Below are positions 22,144 through 33,315 of a stretch of DNA of 64,000 nucleotides, one piece after another. The position numbers and the translations under genes are program-made. Positions within the stretch are counted from its first letter, which is position 1, and each line of letters starts with the position of its first letter. The stretch is taken from assembly GCA_036924085.1 (NCBI GenBank), contig JAVGWX010000019.1, positions 13,616,696 to 13,680,695 on the forward strand, written 5' to 3'. This DNA comes from Ariolimax columbianus (Eukaryota > Mollusca > Gastropoda > Stylommatophora > Arionidae). The notes under the pieces were generated by a model. It was not told the DNA's origin and ran no database searches. It saw nothing but the letters and a program-made list of their open reading frames with translations.

Positions 22144-22490
22144 CTAAGTAGAGAGGTGGATATAATTATAGACAAACAATACATTACGCACGTTTTAATG
22201 GCGAATAATAAAAAACGTTGAAACGATCAGTTATATGTTCCACTACATATGCAGAAAACAGCGCTGCTGTTATATATTTGTTAGTTCCCTTTCAACAATT
22301 TCTTTTCATTTTAAACGTTTTACTAATTTAAATGACAAAAATTATTAATTTGACAAAGAAACAAAGAGGGAAGACCCAAGAAGGATAGAATGCAAATAAA
22401 TCACTTAGGCAATAAAGAAATTACCATTTTACAATGCAATAATACTATTTGTAAATATATTTATTTGTATTTAATGACATACATAGACCC
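22144..22490. other. Intron sequence, AT-rich, nothing recognised
   Basis: It lies within the intron between exons 2 and 3 of the Ig gene on -. No family recognised. Confidence 0.5.
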
Positions 22491-22497
22491 AAGCCTA

Positions 22498-22552
22498 TAC
22501 CCACACACCCACACACCCACAAGCATAAACACACACACACACACACACGTAG
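22498..22552. repeat. CA microsatellite
   Basis: CACACACCCACACACCCAC followed by a run of CA dinucleotides. Confidence 0.9.
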
Positions 22553-22668
22553 ACACATTACGAAACGATGGACGGAAAATAATGAATTAGCAATTAAAAT
22601 AAGAAAGAGATATTTCAAGAAAGAGAGATGAAAAGGAAAAGAGAATTGAGTGAGAACGGAAGTATACG

Positions 22669-22950
22669 CTAATGCGTGCAACCTTTTACACGATGCCCAG
22701 GCCTATTGAAGTGAGTATTAACAGCAGTGACAGAGTAATTGGACGTCTTGATCAGTTGTTCGCGGAAACGGGTAGGAAGTTCAAGGTCAGTCCCCCAGTT
22801 GTATTTCATGGTGCAGCTATTGAAAAACTTATTGAAGATAAGCTTGCGTGACTTGCATCTAAGCTCATCTTTTTTCTTTAAGACTGACTGCGGGATGGGA
22901 CACACAGCGTGTGTTGGATAATGTAGGTGTACGTTACATACCAACGCTTG
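22669..22950 (-). pseudogene. Possible GIY-YIG (Penelope-like) endonuclease remnant
   Basis: The reverse-strand frame contains a degraded NSCTMKYNWGTDLELPTRFREQ, which resembles the C-x-x-x-Y-I-G-E-T-G-x-x-L-R-x-R-F core of GIY-YIG domains. VNTHFNRPGH follows, the conserved HFN-x-P-GH motif after it. In animals this arrangement is typical of Penelope-like retroelements. The glycine-tyrosine motifs are mutated and the N-terminal reverse transcriptase is absent. Assignment is tentative. Confidence 0.45.
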
Positions 22951-23174
22951 TTTTTTTTCAAGGCGATGTGGATCTTTAGGTGAGTTTTGAGAACGCTTCT
23001 AATCAACAGGTCACGCGAGTTTATATACCCGCTGAAGCCTACCAGAGAAGATTCGGGAAAAACAACACGTGTTAACAAAACTACAAGTTGAAGAAGGAGA
23101 TGGTGGAAACAGATCTTACATGCAGAGGAGATGTGATGATGGAAATGGCAAAATAAATTAACTGTAGGAAGGTA

Positions 23175-23576
23175 TCTGTGTGTGTGTGTGTCTTTACGCG
23201 TTCGTGCGATCGTGTGTGCGTACTACTTTGTCTGTGTGTGTAGGTGTGTGTGTGTGTGTGTGTGTCTTTACGCGTTCGTGTGGTCGTGTGTGCGTACTAC
23301 TTTGTCTGTGTGTGTAGGTGTGTGTGTGTGTGCGTGTGTGTCTTTACGCGTTCGTACGGTCGTGTGTGCGTACTACTTTGTCTGTGTGTGTAGGTGTGTG
23401 TGTGTGTGTGTGTCTTTACGCGTTCGTGCGGTCGTGCGTGCGTACTACTTTGTCTGTGTGTGTAGGTGTGTGTGTGTGTGTGTGTGTCTTTACGCGTTCG
23501 TGCGGTAGTGTGTGCGTACTACTTTGTCTGTGAGTGTAGGTGTGTGTGTGTGTGTATGTGTGTGAGTGTAGGTACG
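23175..23576. repeat. About 74-bp minisatellite with embedded TG microsatellite, 5 units
   Basis: CTTTACGCGTTCGTGCGGTCGTGTGTGCGTACTACTTTGTCTG is repeated with variable TG tracts. Unit starts are at 23192, 23266, 23342, 23414 and 23488, so periods are 74, 76, 72 and 74. Unit length varies only in the TG part. Confidence 0.95.
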
Positions 23577-24404
23577 ACAGTTACTATATATGAAAAAGAG
23601 CGCCAAAGATGTCGCCTTACCGGCTGCAGGTCTGCATTGCTCTTGTGGTTTAGTTCATTATTGATGCCAGCAGGCCACGGATTCACCCTAGTCGACAACT
23701 TAACTTGTGTTAACGGAGACATGTCGTTTTCCATTTTGGCGGGATAATTCTTTCGTTCCCTCCAATTATCTTGACCTTGACATCGGCTCTATAAATTAGC
23801 ACTTAGCTGAAACATGTGTTGTATTTTCAGTCTAGTTCAGACGGCTGAACTTTGCGATAATTGGCGGCTTTTGCCCTGGCTGCAAACAGAGTCTGTTTTA
23901 ATGTGACTGAAATTTAGACATGACTTTAATAGACTGGAACACGGCACGGATGAGATGCCACTAAGACCTCTGGCGGTTTGGAAAAGGGACCACACAACGA
24001 TATATGTCCTCGCTCTCGGCTGGCTGCGGGATACATGTTTGTGGGATACTCTTCGGGGGTAAGCCCTGATGAAAAATCTACATCCTGTGCTACCCTTGTT
24101 AAAATCTTGCTACTGACCAAAGGTAGATGAGAGCCAGAGAGTGAGGTTGACAAGAGCCGCAGTTGTTTACTCACTTTAATCCAAATCACAGCACAAGTCA
24201 TCCATATCAGCGGACACAGCAAGAGAAAAGACTATCTACACGACTGAACAAAGAGAGTAATCCTCTACACATGTGATGGACGAACATCATCGGGTACGAC
24301 AAAGACAGATGGCACGCAGAAGCGTGAGAATAAGAAAAGTTTCAGGAACGAAATGTTTACGCGAAAGTTGCGGCCTCTTGTGTGCATAATACATTGTTCC
24401 ACTT
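23577..24404. other. No gene recognised
   Basis: Moderately complex sequence without a protein or repeat family I can name. It lies in the same intron of the Ig gene model. Confidence 0.4.
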
Positions 24405-25005
24405 CCTTAACTTAACCTCTTTTTACTGGTTTAGAAGACTCTACAGAGTATGGATACAACCAGTTTATTTTACATTTACTTGATCTGCAAGCTATCGACA
24501 TCCAATTTACTCTTGGACGCATTAACTGACACTGCCTCCACTATTGACGGTCACAGTGGATTCTAAACATTCATTTCTAGCACCTATTTTGGATCTTTAT
24601 TTAATTAATTTGCAGGTGAGCCCTCGTATCCTTGCAGGTGTGCCCTCGTATCCTTGCAGGTGTACCCTCGTATCCCTGCAGGTGTGCCCTCGTATACTTG
24701 CAGGTGTGCACTCTTATCCTTGCAGGTGTGCCCTCGTATCCTTACAGGTGTGCATTCGTACACTTGCAGGCGGCTGTGTTATAATTTATTATTTCCGTTG
24801 ATTATCTTATAAATTTGTATTCCCTAGAGCTCATCTCTTTTCTAAACACTGCAGGCAAGAATTTCTGAGTCCTTCTACGTAGCTTTAATTTAGGAAACGC
24901 TGTATCAGTTTTGTCGCTCTTAGTTGTATCCTTTCCAGTTTCTATATGTTTATATTCCCTCTACGCTAACGCCTCCACATGTGTACGTACACATTACTCT
25001 AATCT
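24405..25005 (-). mobile_element. 3' fragment of CR1/L2-like LINE
   Basis: It matches the 3' part of the element at 25715-28647: the tail CTTAACTTAA...CTGGTTTAGAAGAC...ACAACCAGTT, then GCATTAACTG...CTGCCTCCAC, and further on CACTGCAGG...TTTCTGAGTC and TTTGTCGCTCT. It is 5'-truncated on its right side near 25000, next to an RTE tail. It carries the internal 22-bp repeat at 24611-24780. Confidence 0.75.
24611..24780. repeat. 22-bp tandem repeat, about 7 units
   Basis: GTGCCCTCGTATCCTTGCAG units start at 24621, 24643, 24665, 24687, 24709, 24731 and about 24753. The parental word TGCCCTCGTGTTATTGTAGG occurs once in the related element at about 25952, so the repeat grew inside the LINE 3' region. 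Confidence 0.92.
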
Positions 25006-25007
25006 CA

Positions 25008-25165
25008 TCATCATCATGAAGCATGTCCTTTGCAGAACGTCGCTCTCATAAGGGCCTGTCCGTAGGAAACTATCCTCTGTCAGTCTTCCGGCATTCGCGA
25101 AGGTGAAATCCAGCCTACCAAAGATGTCCTGAGTCCCTCGTCTTCTAGATCAACCCCTTCCTCGA
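25008..25165 (-). mobile_element. RTE-like LINE 3'-end fragment
   Basis: It has (ATG)n on - followed upstream by GCATGTCCTTTGCAGAACG...GCTCTCAT, matching the 3' end at 47342-47400 (GCATGTCCTTGGCAGAACGTGGCTCTCAT). It is a very short 5'-truncated insertion. Confidence 0.65.
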
Positions 25166-25317
25166 CTTCCACAGATTTCCATTTCTGAAGCAAGAGTTTG
25201 ACCCTGGGAAATTCATGCATGCAGACATTGTGATTTTAAGTGATTACTTGTTGGTTCTAGGGGCGCTGAAGCACGCATACATCAAAATAAGATAAATTTG
25301 TCTTTTTCAAGGCTATC

Positions 25318-25714
25318 ACAAAAAAATTCACAACGCACGTGATTAACGTCGCCTTGCAATGGATCCATGATAATAGCAGGCTACCAGGAAACGAGATAAT
25401 TGAACGACAAGCAACAATAGGAGCCTATAACCAACAATTAGAGAGACCTTGTGGTGAAAACACATTTAAACGAATCATTGAGAAATCTGGTTTTGCAGGT
25501 AGGCGATAGGACCAGCTAATCTGAGTATAAATAATGAAATGACACAGCCACAAAGTAATGATGACATCAATTGACTATATCGATGAAATCAAAGTCTCAT
25601 CGGTCAGATCTGAACGGGACACGCCAGTCAATAGCCACTTGAACTGCATCGATCCTCAGCATACGTGGTTGTGCAGAAATTGCTCTCAATCTCTTGAATC
25701 AGATATGCACCTAC
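25318..25714 (+). pseudogene. RNase H end of another I-like LINE, interrupted
   Basis: The forward frame reads VNVALQWIHDNSRLPGNEIIERQATIGA, the degraded last RNase H motif (normal form W-x-P-x-H-x-G-x-x-G-N-E-x-A-D-x-x-A). After frameshifts, DTPVNSHLNCIDPQHTWLCRNC and SQSLESDMHLL follow, corresponding to the post-RNase H zinc-knuckle part. The frame continues across the CR1-like insertion at 28648 (LIEYEALADMRNRF). The same fragment lies on - at 61190-62500 in copy 2. Confidence 0.6.
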
Positions 25715-28647
25715 TTAACTTAAACTTAAAGTCTTTATACTGGTTTAGAAGACCCTGCAGAGTCTGTATACAACCAGTTACATTTATATCCCCTTGCTCC
25801 AAAAGCTATGCGCTTAAATTTTCTTAAATGCATTAACTGTCCCTGCCTCCACTACCTCACCTGGCAATGCATTCCAAGCAGACACCACTCTCTGACTAAA
25901 AAAATATTTCCTAATATCTAGCCTGGACCTCTCTTTAGTCAGCTTGTAGCTATGCCCTCGTGTTATTGTAGGTGGCTGTATTTTAAAAAAACTTGTTAAA
26001 GTCTAATTTATCGATTCCTCTGATCATCTTATAAACCTGTATTAAGTCACCACGAATTCTTCTCTCTTCGAGACACTGTAGGCCGGTTTCTCTGAGTCGT
26101 TCTTCATAACTGTAATTCTGGAATCCCACTATCATCTTTGTCGCTTTTTTTGTATTCTTTCTAGCATGTTTGTGTCCTCTCTATGATAAGGACTCCACAC
26201 CTGTACACAGTACTCAATACTAGGTCTAACTAAAGCTTTATACAGTTTGACGATCACTTCCTTGCTCCTATGTTTAATATTTATTGTTATCATACCTAAC
26301 ATTGCATTTGCCTTTTTCACTGCTTCCTTAACTTGCTCACTCACCTTTCCTGTATGATCTATTATAACCCCTAGGTCCCTTTCCTTATCTATCTTTCTAA
26401 TATTGTTTTCTCCCATTCTGTAATTATGTTCCATATTGGATCTACCCATGTGGATGACTGTACATGTATCTACATTAAACTCCATTTGCCAGCTTACAGA
26501 CCATTCTCGAATTTTATCTAAATCCGACATCAATATATCCACTCCCGCTTTAGATGAGACACTTCTGCATAGTTTTGTGTCATCAGCAAATTTTGCAATC
26601 ATGGATCTCATATCAATGTCCAAATCATTTATATATATCAAGAACAAAATTTATTTCAAAACCGAGCCCTGTGGCACAGCACTTTTCACTTCACACCACT
26701 CAGAGTACTCCTTATTTATGTCCACCCTCTGCCTTCTTCCCGTTAACCAATTTTCAATCCATTTGGCAACTTCCCCACCTATTCCATGTGATTTTAATTT
26801 TCGAAATAATCTTTGATGAGGTACTCTATCAAAGGCCTTTGCAAAATCTAGATAAATAACATCCACTGGCTCCCCTTTATCTATGATTTTAGTAACCCCC
26901 TCCATGAATTCTAATAGATTTGTTAAGCATGATCTCCCTCTAGTAAACCTATGCTGACTATTTCTAATAAGATTAAATTTGTCTAAATGCATTACAATGT
27001 TTTCTTTGATTATTGACTTTAACAATTTACAGACTATGCTCGTTAAACTCACCTGTCTATAATTTGCTGGATCTGACTTTTTGCCTTTTTTGAATAAGGG
27101 GATCACTCCTGCATCTTTCCAATCCCGTGGAACAATCCCTTTTGTAAGTGATTGAGAACATAATATAGCCAATGGTTTTGCTAGTTGGTCTCTAATTTCC
27201 TACAGCAATTTTGGACGAATACCATCTTGACCTGGACATTTATTCACTTTCAACCCCTCCAATTTTTTAAAAACCATTTCCTCTGTAATACAGATTGATC
27301 TTAATCCCGCTGTATCCATGTCTCTTTGAAAAATATCTATAGGCTCTGGGATCTTGGAGCAGCCCTCTTTTGTGAAAACTGGGCAAAAGTACTGATTGAG
27401 CAGATTAGCTGCCTCCCTATTCTCACTTATTATTTTCCCTGTACTGTCTATGAGAAGGCCTACTTTGTCTTTCGATCTTTGTTTATTTCTAACATAAGAG
27501 AAGAAGCTTTTACTGTTAGTCTTGATCCTCTGAGCAAGTTTTTTTTCAAAGTCTATTTTTGCTGTTTTATTCGCTTTCTGAGATATGTTCTGCTTGTCCA
27601 AATATTTTACATATGTTTCTTTTGATTTACCTGCCTCTATATATATTTTTACCACCCTACATGGAACACATTCCTCTTTTAGCGTATCTAGAACTGTTTA
27701 AAACTTTCCCACTCCTGTTCAACATCTGTTCCTACGACAATATCTTTCCAGATTATGTGGTTCGCTGCCTCTTTCATCCTCTTAACATCTGCCTTAGAGT
27801 AGTCGTATGTTGTCGTGTTTATGTTTACTTCTTTCCCTGCAATAAGATCCCAACGGATGATTTGCTGGTCACTTGATCCAAACAGTTCCCCAACGGTAAC
27901 GTTTTCAATCATATTTTCCTCTGTGGTAAAAACTAGGTCGAGTATGTTTTTGCCTCTGGTGGCTGCTTCTACATGTTGAATTAAAAAATGTTCAGTTATG
28001 CACTTAACAAAAGGTTTTGATTCTACAAGTACTTCTGCCATATCCCATTTTATTTCTGGATAGTTGAAATCCCCCATTAATAATAATTTCCCTTTACTTG
28101 CCTTTGCTATGCTACTAATCAGCTCCTCATCTTCCTCCTTTTGACTTGATGGACATCTATAGCACACTCCAATCACTGTTTTTTCACCCCCACTTTCTAT
28201 TTCTCCACACACACTTTCATTTTTGTTGCCATATGATAAATAATCTTTGATCGTTATATTAACAGAATTCATACAGTATAATAAAACGCCACCTCCCTTA
28301 GTCTTGTCTCCAATTATCCTATCTTTCCTTAACATTGTATATCCCTCAATTTCAATTTCACTATCTGCAATCTCCTCATATGTCCATGATTATGTTAACC
28401 CTATTATATCTGGTTTTTCTTCTTCTACATGCAGTTCCAATTCTTCTCTTTTATATACTCTGCTTCTCACATTTGCATAAAAACATTTTAGTTTGTAATG
28501 TTGTTGGTTTTCCTCTTTTTGCTTCTGCTTTATCATTTTAGTGTTTGCTTTTCCACTATGTATTTCACACTTCCCTGACACCAACTTACCCCTTTACTAC
28601 ATCCTCTATAGCACCCTATTGTAGGCCTATCTTTAGCCTATCTTTAC
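25715..28647 (-). mobile_element. CR1/L2-like LINE, nearly full ORF2 with breaks
   Basis: On - the endonuclease spans about 28584-27690 (FYANVRS, EKPDIIGLT, GGGVLLY, VCYRCPSS, MGDFNYPEIKW, DLVFTTEEN, GSSDQQIIRW). The linker is at 27655-27200 (SKSFFSYVRNK, VNKCPGQDGI). RT follows at 27172-26132 (PRDWKDAGVIPLFKKG, ANYRQVSLTS, YLDFAKAFDRVPH, VPQGSVLKP, FADDTKLCRSV, DLGVIIDHTGKV, RPSIEYCVQVWSP). No RNase H, as expected for this clade. Stops, small frameshifts and conserved-residue changes (HR for GFR, SDQQ for SDH) show it is inactive. It interrupts the RNase H fragment that is continuous in copy 2, so it is younger than the duplication. The 3' tail has TTTAAG repeats. Confidence 0.85.
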
Positions 28648-28880
28648 TCATTGAATACGAAGCGCTTGCGGACATGAGGAACAGATTCTCACCAGCGCCA
28701 CTGACAACCATATGGAGTGATAGAACAATTGAAGAAGATATGTATTTAAAATATAATGGCATTGGGCTGCCAAAAGCAGACTTCCTCGGTAGCTGTGGGA
28801 TAAAAATAAGTATATCAGCAGGTTTATAGGATGTCGTGATGGAGATGTCAAGAGGGCAGATAGAGACAGTGATGTCAAGA
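28648..28880 (+). pseudogene. Continuation of interrupted I-like LINE (post-RNase H region)
   Basis: The forward frame LIEYEALADMRNRFSPAPLT...SDRTIEEDMYLKY corresponds to the cysteine-histidine tail and terminal helices after RNase H. It joins 25710 when the CR1-like insertion is removed, as shown by uninterrupted copy 2 near 61190-61440. Confidence 0.55.
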
Positions 28881-28970
28881 AAGTTTACTAATACAAATCA
28901 GATCATTGGAGTGAATTGTTTTTAAGAATCAAAATTATTAACAACATCAATTGGGTAAAAGATTTTGTTT

Positions 28971-28985
28971 ATACCTATAGTGTCA
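28971..28985 (+). repeat. Target-site duplication of element E, left (ATACCTATAGTGTCA)
   Basis: The 15-bp sequence is repeated exactly at 29433-29447. Confidence 0.95.
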
Positions 28986-29432
28986 GACTGGCAAAAGAAG
29001 GTGCAAGACTACCACAAACATATACGTATGACGTACGAAGAGTCAAAACGGCTTATCAAAGCCAGATGCATGACCAAATGGGAAACCGAACATACTGGTT
29101 ACACCAAAAACGATGCCTATTACCAGTTGAACAGAAGAGAGCAGGTCGTTGTCTTCAGACTTCGCACTGGCCACAATAGACTGAGATACCACCTATTCAA
29201 CAAATTGAAGATAGGTGGTACCGACGAATGCCCGTGCGGTACCGGTAAAATGACCGCTGAACATCTGCTGCAGAACTGCCCGATACACGAGGATCAGAGA
29301 GAGCAGATGTGGCCATCACCAGTGGAACTGCAAGACAAGCTCTATGGCAGTGTCGACAGCCTCAGGATGACCGCCGCTTTGTTCCAAAAAATAATGGTTA
29401 CTGTCTGACTGCGTACGAAGAAGAAGAAGAAG
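28986..29432 (+). mobile_element. I-like element E, 5'-truncated, (GAA)n tail
   Basis: It contains only the end of RNase H (LAKEGARLPQT) and the cysteine-histidine tail, LNRREQVVVFRLRTGHNRLRYHL...CPCGTGKMTAEHLLQNCP...MWPSP, open to a stop near 29408, then (GAA)5. A perfect 15-bp target-site duplication flanks it. This tail version has intact C-x-C and H-x4-C residues. It is a dead-on-arrival insertion of about 447 bp. Confidence 0.92.
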
Positions 29433-29447
29433 ATACCTATAGTGTCA
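29433..29447 (+). repeat. Target-site duplication of element E, right
   Basis: Exact repeat of 28971-28985. Confidence 0.95.
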
Positions 29448-31012
29448 TTGATGAATGTATGGTACATCACGAAAAAGAATCTCTGGTAGCAAGACAAAAT
29501 ATGAAATATGGTGCTAGAAATGGAGTAGGACAAACAAAGGAGTAGTTGGTATCCAGCATATATCTCGTAAAGATCATTGATGGGTAGAATAAGAACTCGC
29601 TCGGGAAAATATGAGAAGGTAAACGCAGTAATGGATGGGTTATTCTTTTATTAAGAACGAGGTGCATGACCACCGATATGAATTATAGAAGTATAAATGA
29701 AGAAAACATCCAACTGGAAGATTCTATATGGCGATATATGGGGATGATAATTTAATCAAAGCGTGATTCATGTCCCGAAGTAACAAGACCACATTCTCGA
29801 CCATGAAATAGAAAATACTGTCCAGGGAGTCGGAGATGATTTCAGGAGGGAGGCTACAAGCCGAAACAAAAGATCTGATGATTGGGCCTGCAGACTAAAG
29901 AGATCATAGGATAGAAAAAAGGATTTACTCAAACGGATGTCAGATATGGGGAGGGGATCAAGATGTTAAGCAGCGCATGAGCTGCAGCAGTCAGTGACCC
30001 ATAGCTGACTGCTAGCATTATGGCCAGCGAACCAGAGCTGCCAAGACACATCTACACCTCCACGCGGTGATCCTGGATAACAGGCTGCAACAGAGCAGAC
30101 TGGCTAAGGAGAAGGGATCGAAGTGGAAATGCTAACCCGGTACTCACAAAATGCTTGCTGATGTCGGATGTGTTGGACCGAGAAGTGTAAATATCGCAGT
30201 CAAGCTGTAAACTACAACACAACGCATTCCATTCTATGGACTACATTCTGCTACTTATGCCCGTGTCAGGGTTTGGTAGCGGGAGTTTAAGAACGAACGG
30301 TTCCAAGCCAAGCAAATATAGGGATTTTGGATGCATTCAAAACATGGAGTTGGTTCTCATCCAGAACAAGTATAGAGGTGTAAACCTAGACATTGTAAAC
30401 AACGAAGACATCATCTTTGCGTGATAAATAGAAGGAAGAACTGAAAAGTTGTTGGTGGCCGACAGGAAAAGAATAAGTCCTTGCACTATACCACTAATGA
30501 CCACTAGTCATTAAAGCAACGAATAAATGATGCAGACCCCATGGTGATCAAAAGGTCACTCGAATGGCAAGTCAGTTTATAAATAGAAAGAATAGTAGAC
30601 TAGAAACTGACCAAAGGAAAGTGAAGGGATGCCATTGATTGACATTATTTTTGGGAAATCTCTACAAATCATGGTAGAAGATAAACGATTTGGTCAGTAA
30701 GTCAAGCATTAGTAGCCGTTTCTATAACATTGTTTATGTTGTTGTTGTGTATTTAGGTTGCTATCCCAAATGTAGCACTAAGTTGCCTATTTCACAGGTT
30801 TGATTGCACGATACCACTTACCCTTCTCACTATGCTTTGTTATCAATGATATGGCAGATATCGCCCAGCAAAAACCTCCCGTTAACTACATCTCACATTG
30901 TGAAAGCATGCAGTCGGACTAGCCATGCTAACGAAAAAGACAGGAGGAGACAAGGAAGTGAGACATAGTAGCAATACGTTAGAGAAACAGCTGATCCTAC
31001 CTTCTTGCTTAC
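29448..31012. other. Intron 2 sequence; includes dispersed repeat at about 30193-30325
   Basis: Parts match copy 2 in reverse (59760-61140). 30193-30325 (ATCGCAGTCAAGCTGTAAACTA...CAACG, ATTC, GGACTACATTCTGCT...GAAC, AAGCCAAGC) matches 49971-50095 and is missing from the corresponding part of copy 2. It is therefore an interspersed repeat inserted after the duplication. I cannot name a protein family here. Confidence 0.5.
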
Positions 31013-31218
31013 GTTTCCAATTATTCTTCGTTCAAATGCAAGATATACGGCAATATACTCGTATATTTTTTTTTTTTTAGTCATTCTAGCAAAATGTAAA
31101 GATTCTACGCTTTTGAAATTCGTCTGTGGAATCACCACACGATTTGTTTCACAGATGAGAGATAATTTCCCTCCATCTGATGTTTCATTTTTGGATACAA
31201 TAGACTCCTGACACATGG
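31013..31218 (-). CDS. Exon 2 of Ig-domain gene, copy 3 (N-terminal half of Ig fold)
   Basis: The acceptor is TCTTCCTAG before 31218. The exon enters with two bases completing the codon left by exon 1, and reads MCQESIVSKNETSDGG, KLSLICETNRVV, then YEYIAVY...RRIIGN. It ends at GGAAAC|GTAAGC. LSLIC is the strand-B motif with the first disulfide cysteine; an additional Cys lies just after the leader. The copy-2 version (59556-59758) has the same ends and one codon fewer, with many amino-acid replacements (TSEGGTLSVICEAN). A lysine run (KKKK) here replaces LGRNK in copy 2. Open throughout. Confidence 0.75.
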
Positions 31219-31689
31219 CTAGGAAGACCAATGAAACAAATCAGAGCATAGCAAATGGTAGGAATGTATAGGAAACTCAATCGACATGAATGAATTTTAT
31301 AGAGCAATTACAAAAATATGCCATTCTTTAATTAGTAACAAATCATAATTAGCATAACAAAATGATATAATCAACAAATGCATGGAAAATAACCTGAACA
31401 ACAACACACATTTGTGATTTGTTTTGATTTAATCAGCAGTAAATCATATTTGCTATTAATTTATTTTAAACATTTTATATATTTTATGAGTTCATGGACG
31501 TAGAGAATAGTCAGTCGTTAAAATGTTGCACTTTATCTGAATCTTCCAAATTGGATCTTCTGTCAGACATGCTTGGGAAAACTAGCACAACTAGCTATCT
31601 AGGACAGTCATTTTTCTTGTAGGTATGTTAAGATATCTCGAGCGCTAGCGAGCACCCAAGCAAGCACGCACGCTAGAACAACACCCAGA

Positions 31690-33110
31690 ACTACCCAACC
31701 AACCCACCGAACCACACAAACACACTCCCATACTCTCACTCACACCCCCACATATTGATACACACTAAGGCCCACTCATGCACACTCAAACACACTCACA
31801 CACACTCAGACACTCTTACACACTCTCATACACAATCACACACACACACACACACACTCACACACTGAGATACTCAGGTACTCTTACACATTCTCACACA
31901 CACACTCACACACACACTCAGACACTCTTACACACTCTCACACACAATCACACATACTCACACACACTGAGACACTCATGCACTCTTACACATTCTCACA
32001 CACAATTACAAATACTCACACACACATACACTCTTACACACTCTCATATACAATCATACACACACTCACACACACTTACACACACTCACACATACTCACA
32101 CACTCACATACATTCAAACACTCACTCACACCCTCACACTCTCACACACACTCACACACACTCACATGCGCACACACACTAGAATACATTCATATACACT
32201 CACGTACATTCACACACGCACACACTCACACACAGTCACACACACTCACACACTCTCACATACACACACACTCTCATACGCACACACAGTCACACACACT
32301 CACATTCATTCACACACACGTACGCACACTCACACACTTACACACCCTCACACACAAACTCACACACACTCACATACACACACACAGTTACACACACTCA
32401 TATACATTCACACACACTTACGCACATTCACATACGCGCACACAGTCACACACACTCACATTCTCACTCACATTCATTCACACACACTCACGCACACTCA
32501 CACACTCACATACCCTCACACACACTCACACACTCTCACACACTCTCACACACACTCACATACACTCACATACACTCACATTCATTCACACACACTCACG
32601 CACACTCACACACTCACACATCCTAACACACACTCACACACACTCTCACACACTCTCACACACCCTCACACACACTCACACACTCTCACACACACTCACA
32701 CACAGTCACGCACACTCACATACTCACACACTCTCACACACACTCACACACAGTCACGCACACTCACATACTCACACACTCTCACACACACTCACACACA
32801 GTCACGCACACTCACATACTCACACACACTCACTCACGCACACACTCTCACACACCCTCACACACATTAATACTCTCACAAACAGTCGCACACTCGCAAA
32901 AACTCGCCCACATTCACACTCTCAGACACAATTACACTCTCACACAACACTCTCACATACACTCGCACATATTCACAAATACTGGCACACAATTACATAC
33001 ACTGGCACACATTCACATACATTCGCACACACGCTCTCACACACTCAAACTCAAATTCACACCAACTCACACTCGCACGCACACACAAACACATGCGAGC
33101 AACACACATG
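31690..33110. repeat. CA-rich microsatellite block in intron 1, copy 3
   Basis: About 1.4 kb of CACACA with CTCACA, CATTCA and similar variants. Read on -, it occupies the intron-1 position of the TG blocks at 6260-6665 (copy 1) and 58851-58885 (copy 2). Long frames coding HTHTLTHS repeats on + are an artefact. Confidence 0.95.
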
Positions 33111-33274
33111 GGAGATGCAACACACACGAATTGCTGCTATCCAAATCGAAACTCTAATCGTAACCAGATTGTCAGGACATAACTATGAACTTTATCACAA
33201 CGATGAGTCCAGTATACGTAAAAATATTGACAGGTCCCTCAATCCATAAACATGAAGTAAGCCAAATGTTTTAT

Positions 33275-33286
33275 GGAATATGATTC
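33275..33286 (+). repeat. Target-site duplication of element C, left (GGAATATGATTC)
   Basis: The 12-bp sequence is repeated exactly at 36820-36831. Confidence 0.93.
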
Positions 33287-33315
33287 TTCTTCTTCTTCTT
33301 CTTCTGCGTACGCAG

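Noticed and set aside
25558..25827. Independent small gene of 89 codons
   Set aside because: It is a frame of the post-RNase H part of an I-like LINE running into the CR1-like insertion.
31778..33249. Long open frames encoding His-Thr-rich repeats (up to 423 codons) over the CA block
   Set aside because: They are the translation of a CA/CTCACA microsatellite lying in an intron of the Ig gene model; the other copies have only 35 or 400 bp of it.
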